From Bacteroidota bacterium (GTDB lineage: Bacteria > Bacteroidota > Bacteroidia > Chitinophagales > JADJOU01): a DNA stretch of 64,000 bases. Below are positions 38,777 to 46,734 of this stretch, one piece after another. The position numbers and the translations under genes were made by a program. Within the stretch, counting starts at the first letter, position 1; every line of letters begins with the position of its first letter. Under the pieces are notes generated by a model that was not told where the DNA came from, ran no database searches, and saw only the letters and a program-made list of their open reading frames with translations. The stretch covers positions 1-64,000 of the forward strand of contig JADJOU010000011.1 in NCBI GenBank assembly GCA_016713645.1. The letters are read 5' to 3'.

Positions 38777-39019
38777 ATGAAAAAATCAATTTTATCAATT
38801 ATTGCAATTTGCAGTGTTGTAGTGATGCTACAAAGCTGTGGTGCACAGTACAAGCCAATGACAGAAGAAGAGATCCAAGCTAAAGCGACGGAGATGTTCC
38901 AAACTGAAGGACAGACAGCAATCGATGCAGCAACTGCGGAGTGTGAAGCAGGAATGCAAGCAGCAGTAGATGCAAAAGTATCTGAATTATTGGCTACACC
39001 ACCAGCACCAGCTATATAA
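38777..39019 (+). CDS. Small helical lipoprotein
   Basis: Eighty residues: signal MKKSILSIIAICSVVVMLQS, lipobox Cys21, then a helical Ala/Glu-rich segment containing ATAECEAGMQAAVDAKV. That segment resembles the core of the next gene product (SAAACEAAIMAAAQVKV), with a Cys followed by E/A in both, so the two are paralogues in tandem. No named family recognised. It has a strong promoter, which suggests an abundant envelope protein, similar to Lpp-type short lipoproteins in role only. Confidence 0.7.
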   Translation: MKKSILSIIAICSVVVMLQSCGAQYKPMTEEEIQAKATEMFQTEGQTAIDAATAECEAGMQAAVDAKVSELLATPPAPAI

Positions 39020-39060
39020 TCATATTAATCACTAAATCATCAATTTAAAATCAAATTCCA

Positions 39061-39471
39061 ATGAGAAAATTACTATATTCATTATGTATTGCAGGCTTTT
39101 TAGCGAGCTGTAATAACGAAGCAAAAAATAAAGAGGCACAAGATGCTGATATGGCAAAGGTAACTGCAGCTGTTGAAGCAATGAAAGCTACTAAATTAGA
39201 AGAAAGCGCTGCTGCATGTGAGGCTGCTATTATGGCTGCTGCTCAAGTAAAAGTAGATTCAATCAATGCATTGCCTAAAGCTGCTCAAGCGACAGCAAAG
39301 AAAGCAGTAGCTAAAAAAGCACCTGCAAAGAAAGTAGAGCCTAAGAAGGATCCAGGTGCAGTAAATAATAGACCAGGTGCTGTTGAAACTAAACCACTAA
39401 AAACAAACGATAGACCAGGTGCAGTCGATGATAAACCGAAGTCTGTTTCAGATAGACCAGGAGCAAATTAA
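39061..39471 (+). CDS. Lipoprotein with Lys/Ala linker and RPGAV repeats
   Basis: A 136-residue lipoprotein: signal MRKLLYSLCIAGFLASC with lipobox Cys17, an Ala/Glu-rich helical core with Cys (ESAAACEAAIMAA), then a histone H1-like basic linker AKKAVAKKAPAKKVEPKK, and four repeats ending in PGA(V/N): DPGAV, NRPGAV, DRPGAV, DRPGAN. The basic, proline-rich tail could bind peptidoglycan or nucleic acid; this is inference. It is 41 bases after the small paralogue and ends in a strong terminator. Confidence 0.7.
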   Translation: MRKLLYSLCIAGFLASCNNEAKNKEAQDADMAKVTAAVEAMKATKLEESAAACEAAIMAAAQVKVDSINALPKAAQATAKKAVAKKAPAKKVEPKKDPGAVNNRPGAVETKPLKTNDRPGAVDDKPKSVSDRPGAN

Positions 39472-39491
39472 AAGATCATCCTAATAATATT

Positions 39492-39521
39492 AAAAGCCGA
39501 TTCATCGTTGAATCGGCTTTT
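39492..39521 (+). terminator. Terminator after the lipoprotein pair
   Basis: Stem AAAAGCCGATTCA / TGAATCGGCTTTT with loop TCGT, then a T run. The stem is nearly identical to the palindrome at 39716, which serves the facing gene. Confidence 0.9.
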
Positions 39522-39715
39522 TGTTTTTAAGGAATATGAAAATATAATTTTTACATAAGCAATTGCCTTCTAAGATTTAAATTTTGAATTGCGCTTGCTG
39601 ACTTTATTTTAGTATAAGCCATTCCTTTGATGCATATTCTATTGCCTAGTAGACGTTTTATATCTTGAGCTGATAGCGAATATTCATTCTAACACTGAAT
39701 CAGAATAGGGCACAA

Positions 39716-39743
39716 AAAAGCCGATTCAATTGAATCGGCTTTT
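39716..39743 (-). terminator. Palindromic terminator of the EGF-like lipoprotein gene
   Basis: A perfect 28-base palindrome (AAAAGCCGATTCAA and its complement) located 20 bases after the minus-strand gene. It has the same core stem as the terminator at 39492. The 290-base gap around the two hairpins holds no gene. Confidence 0.85.
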
Positions 39744-39762
39744 CTTATTCTATAATTAGAAA

Positions 39763-40275
39763 TTATTGTTTGGTATATGTTCCATTGCAGTTATCTACAG
39801 CTCCTGTAGCTGGAGTTACTTTGTAGCTAGTTGTCATAGCTGAAGTTGAAGTAAATGTCATCGTTCCATCCATTGTTCTAGAACCACCTAAATCTTGTGC
39901 AGTGAAAGTGATTTCATTTGCTTTTGTGAATTTTCCAATCACAGTAATTGCTGTTCCAAATCCACCTGGATTTGAAATAAGAATTGAAGTAGAGTCAGAA
40001 GCATTCGCTGCAGTCAATGTAACACTGTAAGTTCCTGAACCGCAAACATCAGAACCTTTCCAAGAACCTAAGTATTTAGTTCTAGAGGGAGTAGAGCAAT
40101 CAGTACCTTCGTAGCCTGGAGTACAAGCGCAAGCGCATGATTTTCCATCAGTAGAAGCAGTAGCAACGCCTGAATTTAAGCAAGTTACATCTTTACAAGG
40201 TTCCGTTGTACATGAAGCTAGGAATAAAGTAGCAGCAACAAATGCTGATCCTAAAATTTGGTTTAAACTTTTCAT
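39763..40275 (-). CDS. EGF-like domain lipoprotein
   Basis: A 170-residue lipoprotein with signal MKSLNQILGSAFVAATLFLA and a lipobox Cys22. A Cys-rich EGF-like module follows (CKDVTCLNSG, CACACTPGYEGTDC), then a Thr/Ser-rich beta domain with a Cys pair (GSDVCGSG and DNCNGTYTK). This arrangement is common in surface lipoproteins of Bacteroidota. It is monocistronic, with its own promoter and terminator. Function unknown. Confidence 0.7.
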   Translation of the reverse strand: MKSLNQILGSAFVAATLFLASCTTEPCKDVTCLNSGVATASTDGKSCACACTPGYEGTDCSTPSRTKYLGSWKGSDVCGSGTYSVTLTAANASDSTSILISNPGGFGTAITVIGKFTKANEITFTAQDLGGSRTMDGTMTFTSTSAMTTSYKVTPATGAVDNCNGTYTKQ

Positions 40276-40308
40276 TTGATTTTGATTTTAATTTTGATTA
40301 ATGAGGTG

Positions 40309-40316
40309 CAAATATA
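40309..40316 (-). promoter_or_regulatory. -7 element of the EGF-like lipoprotein gene
   Basis: On the minus strand TATATTTG matches TAnnTTTG, 33 bases upstream of the ATG. No clear -33 TTTG at the expected distance. Confidence 0.4.
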
Positions 40317-40358
40317 AACACTAAGACGAGTTTTTATTAAAAAAGGTTGCAAAGAATG

Positions 40359-41120
40359 TTAATTTTTCTTTACAAGATGACCTATCATGATATTTCTAAC
40401 CCGCTCCTTGAGCGCTGGCACATCGTGTAAAGTCATTCCCGTGGTATCTATTGGTTCATCCCAAATGCAAGTCACCCGACCTGGACACATATCGAATAAG
40501 TAGCGATGGTCTGAGATGTTTTTAATACCTACAATCGTCTGAACTAAAAGCGGTGTTTGCATTTCAATAGCCAATCTAAATGCTCCATCGAAAAAAGGTT
40601 GTAATGGTTCTTCCGTTTTATTTCGAGTCCCCTCTGGATAAATCATAACAGAAATGCCTTCTTCAAGCACTTTCTTCATATAGACATAGGAGTTTTTTCT
40701 CGATATCGTGCTTTTCCTATCAACCAAAACAGCTACTCGTTTTACGATTTCCCCAAATATGGGAATCTTCGTCACTTCTTTCTTTGAGAGGAAGGTGAAT
40801 ACATTGGGATATTTCCGAAAGGCATATGGATTGATAACGATGTCTATATGCGCATTGTGATTGGCGACAATTACATATCCCTTGTCTTTTTCAATGAATC
40901 GCCTATTCTTAATTTTCGGGAAAATCAGCATGGACCAGAGCATTGCGGGAGCTCCCCAATAGAGGCAATGTAAAAGAGCGGTTTTTCTACCGCCGATAAT
41001 CCAAATATGAAAAACCACAAAAGGCACCACCACGATGGATATCACCATGAATGGAATGATGCACCACAATGCCCAAACAATGCGGAATATTCTTTTGAGT
41101 ATGAAAAAAAGTGTATTCAA
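40359..41120 (-). CDS. plsC: 1-acyl-sn-glycerol-3-phosphate acyltransferase
   Basis: Inner membrane acyltransferase of phospholipid synthesis. It has 253 residues. Two N-terminal hydrophobic segments are followed by the HX4D catalytic motif in VANHNAHIDIV (His88, Asp93) and by the acyl acceptor motif MIYPEGTRNKTEEPL (about residue 160). It begins 15 bases after the thiolase stop on the same strand, so the two may be coexpressed. Length and frame are normal. Confidence 0.93.
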   Translation of the reverse strand: MNTLFFILKRIFRIVWALWCIIPFMVISIVVVPFVVFHIWIIGGRKTALLHCLYWGAPAMLWSMLIFPKIKNRRFIEKDKGYVIVANHNAHIDIVINPYAFRKYPNVFTFLSKKEVTKIPIFGEIVKRVAVLVDRKSTISRKNSYVYMKKVLEEGISVMIYPEGTRNKTEEPLQPFFDGAFRLAIEMQTPLLVQTIVGIKNISDHRYLFDMCPGRVTCIWDEPIDTTGMTLHDVPALKERVRNIMIGHLVKKN

Positions 41121-41135
41121 ATGAAATGGAATATT

Positions 41136-42314
41136 CTAGAGTTTCTCGATTACAAGTGCAGTAGCACCGCCGCCGCCATTGCAAATTCCAACAGCACCAT
41201 ACTTGCCTTTTTTATGATCTAGAACAGACAAAAGTGTGCAGGCAATTCTGGCGCCTGAACTTCCTATAGCATGACCCAAGGCAACCGCGCCTCCGAATAC
41301 ATTGATTTTATCCGCGGGGATATTCATGTCTTTCATATTGGCAAGGGCAACCACAGAGAATGCTTCATTGACTTCAAAAAAGTCAATTTGGCTCATCTCC
41401 AATCCCGCTTTTTTAACGGCCATAGGTATTGCTATAGATGGTGTGGTAGTAAACCAATCTGGCTCTTGTTCAGCATCGGCATAGGCGAGTATTTTTGCAA
41501 GGGGTTTTAGACCCAATGATTCCATTTTGCTCTTGCTCATCAAGACCATTGCTGCAGCTCCATCATTGATCTTTGAAGCGTTGATCGCTGTTACTGTTCC
41601 ATTTTTATCAAATGCAGGCTTTACGGTAGAGACTTTATCAAATTTGATGTTTTTATATTCATCATCTTCTTTGATGATCAGAGAATCACCGCTTCTCTGC
41701 GGGATTTCTACTGGACAGATTTCCTTGTCAAAATATTTATTGCTATAGGCATCTGCCGCTCTTTTATATGATTGGATAGCGTATGCATCTTGATCTTCGC
41801 GTGTAAAGGCATATTTGGCAGCACATATTTCTGCGATATTTCCCATCATGTATTTTTTAAAGGGATCTTGAAGACCATCGCGTACAATTCCGTCGACAAT
41901 TTCACCATTTCCATATCGATAGCCATTGCGGCCATTCGGGATATAGTATGGCGCATTGGTCATACTCTCCATCCCACCAGCTACTGCGATTTCATTATCG
42001 CCCAACATGATGGATTGAGCTGCTAGTGCAATGGCTTTTAGTCCAGATGCGCAAACTTTATTGATGGTCATACATGCGGTATTGACTGAAACGCCGGCAC
42101 CTAGAGCAGCTTGTCTTGCAGGTGCTTGACCATTATTTGCTTGGAGGACATTCCCCATGATTACTTGATCAACTTGTTCGCCCTTGATGCCTGCTCTTTC
42201 TATGGCAGCGCGAATGGCGATTTCTCCCAATTTTACGGCTGAAAGTGGGGCTAAACTTCCGTTAAATGCGCCTATAGGTGTTCTTGCTATGGATACGATA
42301 AATACTTCTTGCAT
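41136..42314 (-). CDS. Acetyl-CoA C-acetyltransferase (thiolase)
   Basis: Thiolase of about 392 residues starting at ATG 42312-42314 (MQEVFIVSIARTPIGAF). The acyl-binding Cys88 lies in TINKVCASGLKA, the His in NEAFSVVALA, and the second catalytic Cys in GICNGGGGATAL. It condenses or cleaves acetoacetyl-CoA, in acetate or ketone metabolism or fatty acid breakdown. An in-frame ATG 48 bases upstream exists, but the protein start matches the family better at 42314. It lies upstream of plsC. Confidence 0.95.
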   Translation of the reverse strand: MQEVFIVSIARTPIGAFNGSLAPLSAVKLGEIAIRAAIERAGIKGEQVDQVIMGNVLQANNGQAPARQAALGAGVSVNTACMTINKVCASGLKAIALAAQSIMLGDNEIAVAGGMESMTNAPYYIPNGRNGYRYGNGEIVDGIVRDGLQDPFKKYMMGNIAEICAAKYAFTREDQDAYAIQSYKRAADAYSNKYFDKEICPVEIPQRSGDSLIIKEDDEYKNIKFDKVSTVKPAFDKNGTVTAINASKINDGAAAMVLMSKSKMESLGLKPLAKILAYADAEQEPDWFTTTPSIAIPMAVKKAGLEMSQIDFFEVNEAFSVVALANMKDMNIPADKINVFGGAVALGHAIGSSGARIACTLLSVLDHKKGKYGAVGICNGGGGATALVIEKL

Positions 42315-42397
42315 GAGATTTGTTTTAATATTTAGAGATGTAAAGATAGAGATTTGGGGCAACTTAGATTGATTGATTTTTGATAAAGCGATTTTGG

Positions 42398-42467
42398 ATT
42401 TACGATTTACGAATTACGATTTAAATTAAAAATTAAAAATTAAAAAAGTGAAAAATTAAAAATGAAA
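42398..42467. repeat. In-phase heptamer array L4
   Basis: Ten consecutive heptamers: ATTTACG ATTTACG AATTACG ATTTAAA TTAAAAA TTAAAAA TTAAAAA AGTGAAA AATTAAA AATGAAA. The word changes stepwise along the array while the period stays 7. It lies between the thiolase gene and the next array. Confidence 0.7.
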
Positions 42468-42519
42468 AAATTGATTTTGTGTATGAAGATCTATTCCAAC
42501 CCATTCTTGACACTTTATC

Positions 42520-42549
42520 GGGACATTCCTACACTTTGTGCCATGTCCC
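42520..42549. repeat. Hairpin between arrays L4 and L5
   Basis: GGGACAT and ATGTCCC enclose an inner CAC-TTT-GTG. The text CCTACACTTTGT resembles the palindrome at 15373 (CCTACACTGTGT). It could act as a terminator for neither gene directly. Function unknown. Confidence 0.5.
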
Positions 42550-42576
42550 AACTTTAGTTGTGGAGGAACACGGCGG

Positions 42577-42646
42577 CAACCGGCAACCAACAACTTACCA
42601 CTCACAACTCACAACTCAACACTCACAACTTAAAACCCACCACTCA
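42577..42646. repeat. In-phase heptamer array L5
   Basis: Ten heptamers: CAACCGG CAACCAA CAACTTA CCACTCA CAACTCA CAACTCA ACACTCA CAACTTA AAACCCA CCACTCA. It runs up to and touches the stop codon of the gene at 42644. Confidence 0.75.
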
Positions 42647-43552
42647 CTTAAGTCTTCCCGATTTACCTTGTGGGCTGGGAATAGGAGCGGTGTCCATCGA
42701 TGGATTATTGTTGATGGCAAACTTCTCTACCCATATCCATTTGTTTTTTTTCCACACAAAAGCTTCATAGGTACCATCTGGGATATAGGTAAAATACATG
42801 CCTTCTAATTTTTCATCTTCCGGGTGTGTATGGTCAAAGACAATTGCTTTGTAAATATCTTGATAATTCATGGTGGTCGAAGCGTCTTTCTTGTATTCGA
42901 GAACGAATTTATTTTGAATGCGCTTCTTGTCGTCTTCGGTAATTTCAAAAGTCGGAGCACCAAAGCTGACAGTGCTATCGTTTACTATGAACATTGGCTC
43001 TATGATTTTCTTTTTGCTCCAAAGGTCGTTGTGGTCATATCCAAACATGAAATAGCCATTTTTTTTGCCAATTTTTTTCTGAACGATATTGAAATATTCT
43101 TGTCCCCACCAGTTTTTATTGGTTGTTGTCACAGCGTATGGATAGAGCGGAAATGTATCAGACATGTCGTATAGCGGAATCAATTTTAACTTTGTTCGAT
43201 TCAATTGAATGGCCCCAAAATGCCTGCATGTTTGGTTGTCCAATAAAAGCATCATGGTAAATACGCGAAAACTCTTATCTGGAGCATTGATAATGCTCAT
43301 GTACTTGACATTTTCGAATGGAAATTGAAATGAATTATCTGTCTTCAAAGATTCTTTTAGAGCCATGACAAATCGATACATGGCTTTTTGTCGATTGTCT
43401 TGCAGACTATCTTTGGTGAACTTTTCACCTAGAACCTCCAATCCCTTTTCAAATTTTTCCATTCTAGCTAATTGCTCATCGGTCAAGCTTTTTGACTGAG
43501 CAAAGAGCTGAGTTTGAAAAATGAAACACGATAAGAGAAATAAATACTTCAT
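42644..43552 (-). CDS. Hypothetical secreted protein
   Basis: A 302-residue protein with signal MKYLFLLSCFIFQTQLFAQS. The mature part mixes Tyr/Phe/Lys-rich beta strands (GYFMFGYDHNDLWSKKKIIE; EGMYFTYIPDGTYEAFVWK). It has no Cys pair and no motif that I recognise. Homologues may exist in other Bacteroidota as 'hypothetical exported protein'. It is downstream of gcvP's start region on the same strand (48 bases after the gcvP stop). Function unknown. Confidence 0.6.
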   Translation of the reverse strand: MKYLFLLSCFIFQTQLFAQSKSLTDEQLARMEKFEKGLEVLGEKFTKDSLQDNRQKAMYRFVMALKESLKTDNSFQFPFENVKYMSIINAPDKSFRVFTMMLLLDNQTCRHFGAIQLNRTKLKLIPLYDMSDTFPLYPYAVTTTNKNWWGQEYFNIVQKKIGKKNGYFMFGYDHNDLWSKKKIIEPMFIVNDSTVSFGAPTFEITEDDKKRIQNKFVLEYKKDASTTMNYQDIYKAIVFDHTHPEDEKLEGMYFTYIPDGTYEAFVWKKNKWIWVEKFAINNNPSMDTAPIPSPQGKSGRLK

Positions 43553-43600
43553 GGTAAAATATTAGCAAAATGGCATTATGCCGCAAGTTATATCAACGGA

Positions 43601-46465
43601 TTAATTTGCTTCCATATATGCCTCAATAGGGGCGCATGTGCAAACTAAATTTCTATCTCCAAAGGAATTATTGACTCTTGCAACGGTCGGCCAGAATTTT
43701 TTGTCTTTGACGATTGGCAATGGAAATACGGCCTTTTCTCTCGAATAAGGAAACTCCCAATTGTCTGAAACTGCTTCTTGAATAGTATGTGGCGCATTCT
43801 TCAATACATTGTTCTCTTTGTTGAATGTACCAGAGGCGATTTCTTCAATTTCTTTTTTAATTTCGATTAGAGCATCGCAGAAACGGTCGATTTCATCTTT
43901 GTCTTCACTCTCCGTTGGCTCGATCATCAAAGTTCCAGCAACGGGAAAAGAAACGGTTGGCGCATGAAAACCATAATCCATCAATCTCTTTGCGACATCT
44001 TCTACTTCCACACCAATGGTATGTTTGAATGGTCTAAAATCGAGGATCAATTCATGAGCAACACGATTTTTTGAGCCTGTATAAAGTACATCGTAATATT
44101 GTCCCAATCTCGATTTAATATAATTTGCATTGAGAATGGCATATTTTGTAGAGTCTGTCAAGCCATCTCCGCCCAACATTTTTATGTAAGCATAAGAGAT
44201 GAGTAGGATTGAAGCGCTTCCCCATGGAGCTGCGGATACAGCACTGGTTGCTTTGTCAGAGCCTATTTTGACTACTTTATGACCACTTAAATATGGCGCT
44301 AAATGTTTGACGACGCAGATGGGTCCCATTCCTGGACCTCCACCTCCGTGTGGGATGGCGAAAGTTTTATGTAAATTCAAGTGGCAAACATCAGCACCGA
44401 TTTCCCCTGGACTTGTCAATCCAACTTGTGCATTCATATTAGCACCGTCCATATATACTTGTCCGCCATTGGTATGGATGATTTGACAAACTTCTTTGAT
44501 GGTCTCTTCAAATACCCCGTGGGTAGAAGGGTAGGTTACCATAAGACAAGATAAATCATCTTTGTGCTGTTCTGCTTTGATTTTTAAATCATTCATATCG
44601 ATATTTCCATTGCTATCGCATGCGACAACGACGACATGAAGTCCTGCCATAACAGCGCTCGCTGGATTAGTTCCGTGAGCAGATGCTGGAATGAGTACAA
44701 TATTTCTATGTCCTTGACCATGGTCTTTTTGATAAGCTCGGATTACGATCAATCCTGCATACTCGCCTTGTGCGCCAGAATTCGGTGGAAGGGAAGGTGA
44801 ATCAAACCTTGTGATAATGGCCAAGTCTTTTTCCAATTCGTGGATAATTTGCAAATAGCCCTCTGTTTGATCTGCAGGAGCAAACGGATGCATTTTGCTA
44901 AATTCAGGCCAAGTGACCGGCATCAATTCTGCTGCGGCATTGAGTTTCATAGTACATGAACCCAAGGCGATCATTGATTTGGTCAGGGATAAATCTTTTT
45001 CTTCGAGGCTCTTGATATAACGCATCATCTTGGTCTCGGAGTGGTATGAATTGAAAACGGGTAAATCTAAAATGAATCCATTTCGCTTCAAATCACTGGA
45101 AATCGTATTTTCAACATGATTGAAGTCGAGTTGAATCGTGTTTTTTCCTGCAGCTTCAGCGAAGATGTCGACAATTTCTTGGATGTCGCTTTGGAAAGTA
45201 CATTCATTGATGGAAATACCAACAAGGTTGCTTTCATATCTGAAATTGCATTGTTTCGCCGTTGCGATTGATTTAATTTTAGTTGGTTCTGCTTCGAAAG
45301 TAAGGGTGTCAAAAAACGAAGTGTTTATTTGCTTATAGCCTAAATTTTGCAATGCTTTTGAAAGTAATGCCGCTTTAGAATGGATGGTAGAAGCGATGTT
45401 TTTCAAACCTTCAGAACCGTGATAGACGGCGTACATCGCAGCGATGTTTGCAAGCAGTGCTTGTGCCGTGCAAATATTAGAAGTTGCTTTTTCACGGCGA
45501 ATGTGTTGCTCTCTAGTTTGGAGCGCCATTCTCAATGCTCTATTACCATTTCTATCTTGAGAAACCCCGATAATTCTACCTGGAATTGTTCGTTTAAAAT
45601 CTTCAGTTGTAGAGAAGAAAGCTGCATGAGGGCCTCCGAATCCCATCGGCACGCCAAAACGCTGAGAATTGCCAACGACGCAATCTGCTCCCATCGCACC
45701 AGGGGATTTCAAAAGCACCAAACTCATGATATCTGCGGAAACGCAAACCGCTGCATGAACTTCATGGCAATGATTGATAAAACTTGTAAAATCGGCGATA
45801 TTCCCGTCTATATCTGGATTTTGAACCAATGCGCCGAAGAAAGTTTCGTCTAATTTAGCCGTTTTCCAATCGCCCAACACGACTTCAATTCCCAGAGGTT
45901 GTGCCCTAGTTTGAATGATGTCAATTGTCTGCAAGAAACATTTATTTGAAACAAAAAATTTCGGAGCGGTGGTCGCTCTTTTATTTTTGTCATGGAAGAA
46001 CATATTCATTGCTTCTGCGGCAGCGGTTCCTTCATCGAGCAGTGATGCATTTGCGACAGGCAGACCGGTTAAATCAACAATCATTGTTTGAAAGTTGAGC
46101 AATGATTCCAATCTTCCTTGAGCAATTTCAGCTTGATAAGGGGTGTATTGCGTATACCATCCTGGATTTTCAAAAATATTTCGCTGAATCACTGGCGGAA
46201 GGATCACGTCATTGTATCCCAAACCAATATATGATTTAAAGACTTTATTCTTAGAAGCTATCTTTTTTAAATTGGATAAGTAAAAGTATTCTGTTTGTCC
46301 TGGAGCAATATTCAGTGGCTGTTTTAAGCGGATTGAATTTGGTACAGTCTCTTCAATCAATTGGTCGATTGAATTGGTGTCAACAGCTGCGAGTATAGCA
46401 TTTAAGTCGTTTTCTTGAATGCCAATATGTCTCTTCTTAAATTCGTTTTGAGCGTATTTATTCAT
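43601..46465 (-). CDS. gcvP: Glycine dehydrogenase (decarboxylating), P-protein
   Basis: PLP-dependent P-protein of the glycine cleavage system, 954 residues as a single chain rather than the two-part form. The N-terminal half has SLLDEGTAAAEAMNM and GPHAAFFSTT; the C-terminal half carries the PLP lysine in NLHKTFAIPHGGGGPGMG and the glycine-rich cofactor loop. It acts with GcvH, GcvT and Lpd, none of which are in the window. The start ATG is 33 bases after a -7 element. Frame intact over the whole length. Confidence 0.98.
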   Translation of the reverse strand: MNKYAQNEFKKRHIGIQENDLNAILAAVDTNSIDQLIEETVPNSIRLKQPLNIAPGQTEYFYLSNLKKIASKNKVFKSYIGLGYNDVILPPVIQRNIFENPGWYTQYTPYQAEIAQGRLESLLNFQTMIVDLTGLPVANASLLDEGTAAAEAMNMFFHDKNKRATTAPKFFVSNKCFLQTIDIIQTRAQPLGIEVVLGDWKTAKLDETFFGALVQNPDIDGNIADFTSFINHCHEVHAAVCVSADIMSLVLLKSPGAMGADCVVGNSQRFGVPMGFGGPHAAFFSTTEDFKRTIPGRIIGVSQDRNGNRALRMALQTREQHIRREKATSNICTAQALLANIAAMYAVYHGSEGLKNIASTIHSKAALLSKALQNLGYKQINTSFFDTLTFEAEPTKIKSIATAKQCNFRYESNLVGISINECTFQSDIQEIVDIFAEAAGKNTIQLDFNHVENTISSDLKRNGFILDLPVFNSYHSETKMMRYIKSLEEKDLSLTKSMIALGSCTMKLNAAAELMPVTWPEFSKMHPFAPADQTEGYLQIIHELEKDLAIITRFDSPSLPPNSGAQGEYAGLIVIRAYQKDHGQGHRNIVLIPASAHGTNPASAVMAGLHVVVVACDSNGNIDMNDLKIKAEQHKDDLSCLMVTYPSTHGVFEETIKEVCQIIHTNGGQVYMDGANMNAQVGLTSPGEIGADVCHLNLHKTFAIPHGGGGPGMGPICVVKHLAPYLSGHKVVKIGSDKATSAVSAAPWGSASILLISYAYIKMLGGDGLTDSTKYAILNANYIKSRLGQYYDVLYTGSKNRVAHELILDFRPFKHTIGVEVEDVAKRLMDYGFHAPTVSFPVAGTLMIEPTESEDKDEIDRFCDALIEIKKEIEEIASGTFNKENNVLKNAPHTIQEAVSDNWEFPYSREKAVFPLPIVKDKKFWPTVARVNNSFGDRNLVCTCAPIEAYMEAN

Positions 46466-46490
46466 GGTTTTTGTTTATATATTCGGGGTG

Positions 46491-46498
46491 CAAAGATA
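46491..46498 (-). promoter_or_regulatory. -7 element of gcvP
   Basis: TATCTTTG on the minus strand is a perfect TAnnTTTG match, 25 bases upstream of the gcvP ATG. The -33 position is A+T-rich without TTTG. Confidence 0.45.
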
Positions 46499-46649
46499 GC
46501 GTAATTAGAACTTAAAATAATGTAAATCCTTTGACACTTTTTTGGGATAAAAAGTTCAATTAAATATTATTGTCAAATATTGGATATTCAGCGATTTACA
46601 AAAGGGTTAACATGAAAATGTTTAAAAAAAAACAAAACGGGGATATTTT

Positions 46650-46683
46650 TTTGGGTTTTATTTGCAAAAATTAACTAAATTTA
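46650..46683 (+). promoter_or_regulatory. Promoter of the T9SS cassette
   Basis: TTTG ends at 46653 and TAAATTTA (46676-46683, one mismatch from TAnnTTTG) lies 22 bases on, 51 bases ahead of the ATG. It could drive the adhesin, porP/sprF and OmpA genes. The spacer is a little long. Confidence 0.4.
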
Positions 46684-46734
46684 CAACTTGGTTAAAAGAA
46701 TGCCATTTTAAGATTTTATATTAAAAGTATCCAT

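Noticed and set aside
14870..42646. Heptamer arrays as a CRISPR array
   Set aside because: The unit is 7 bases without spacers of 25-40 bases and without cas genes; words drift, so these are not CRISPR repeats.
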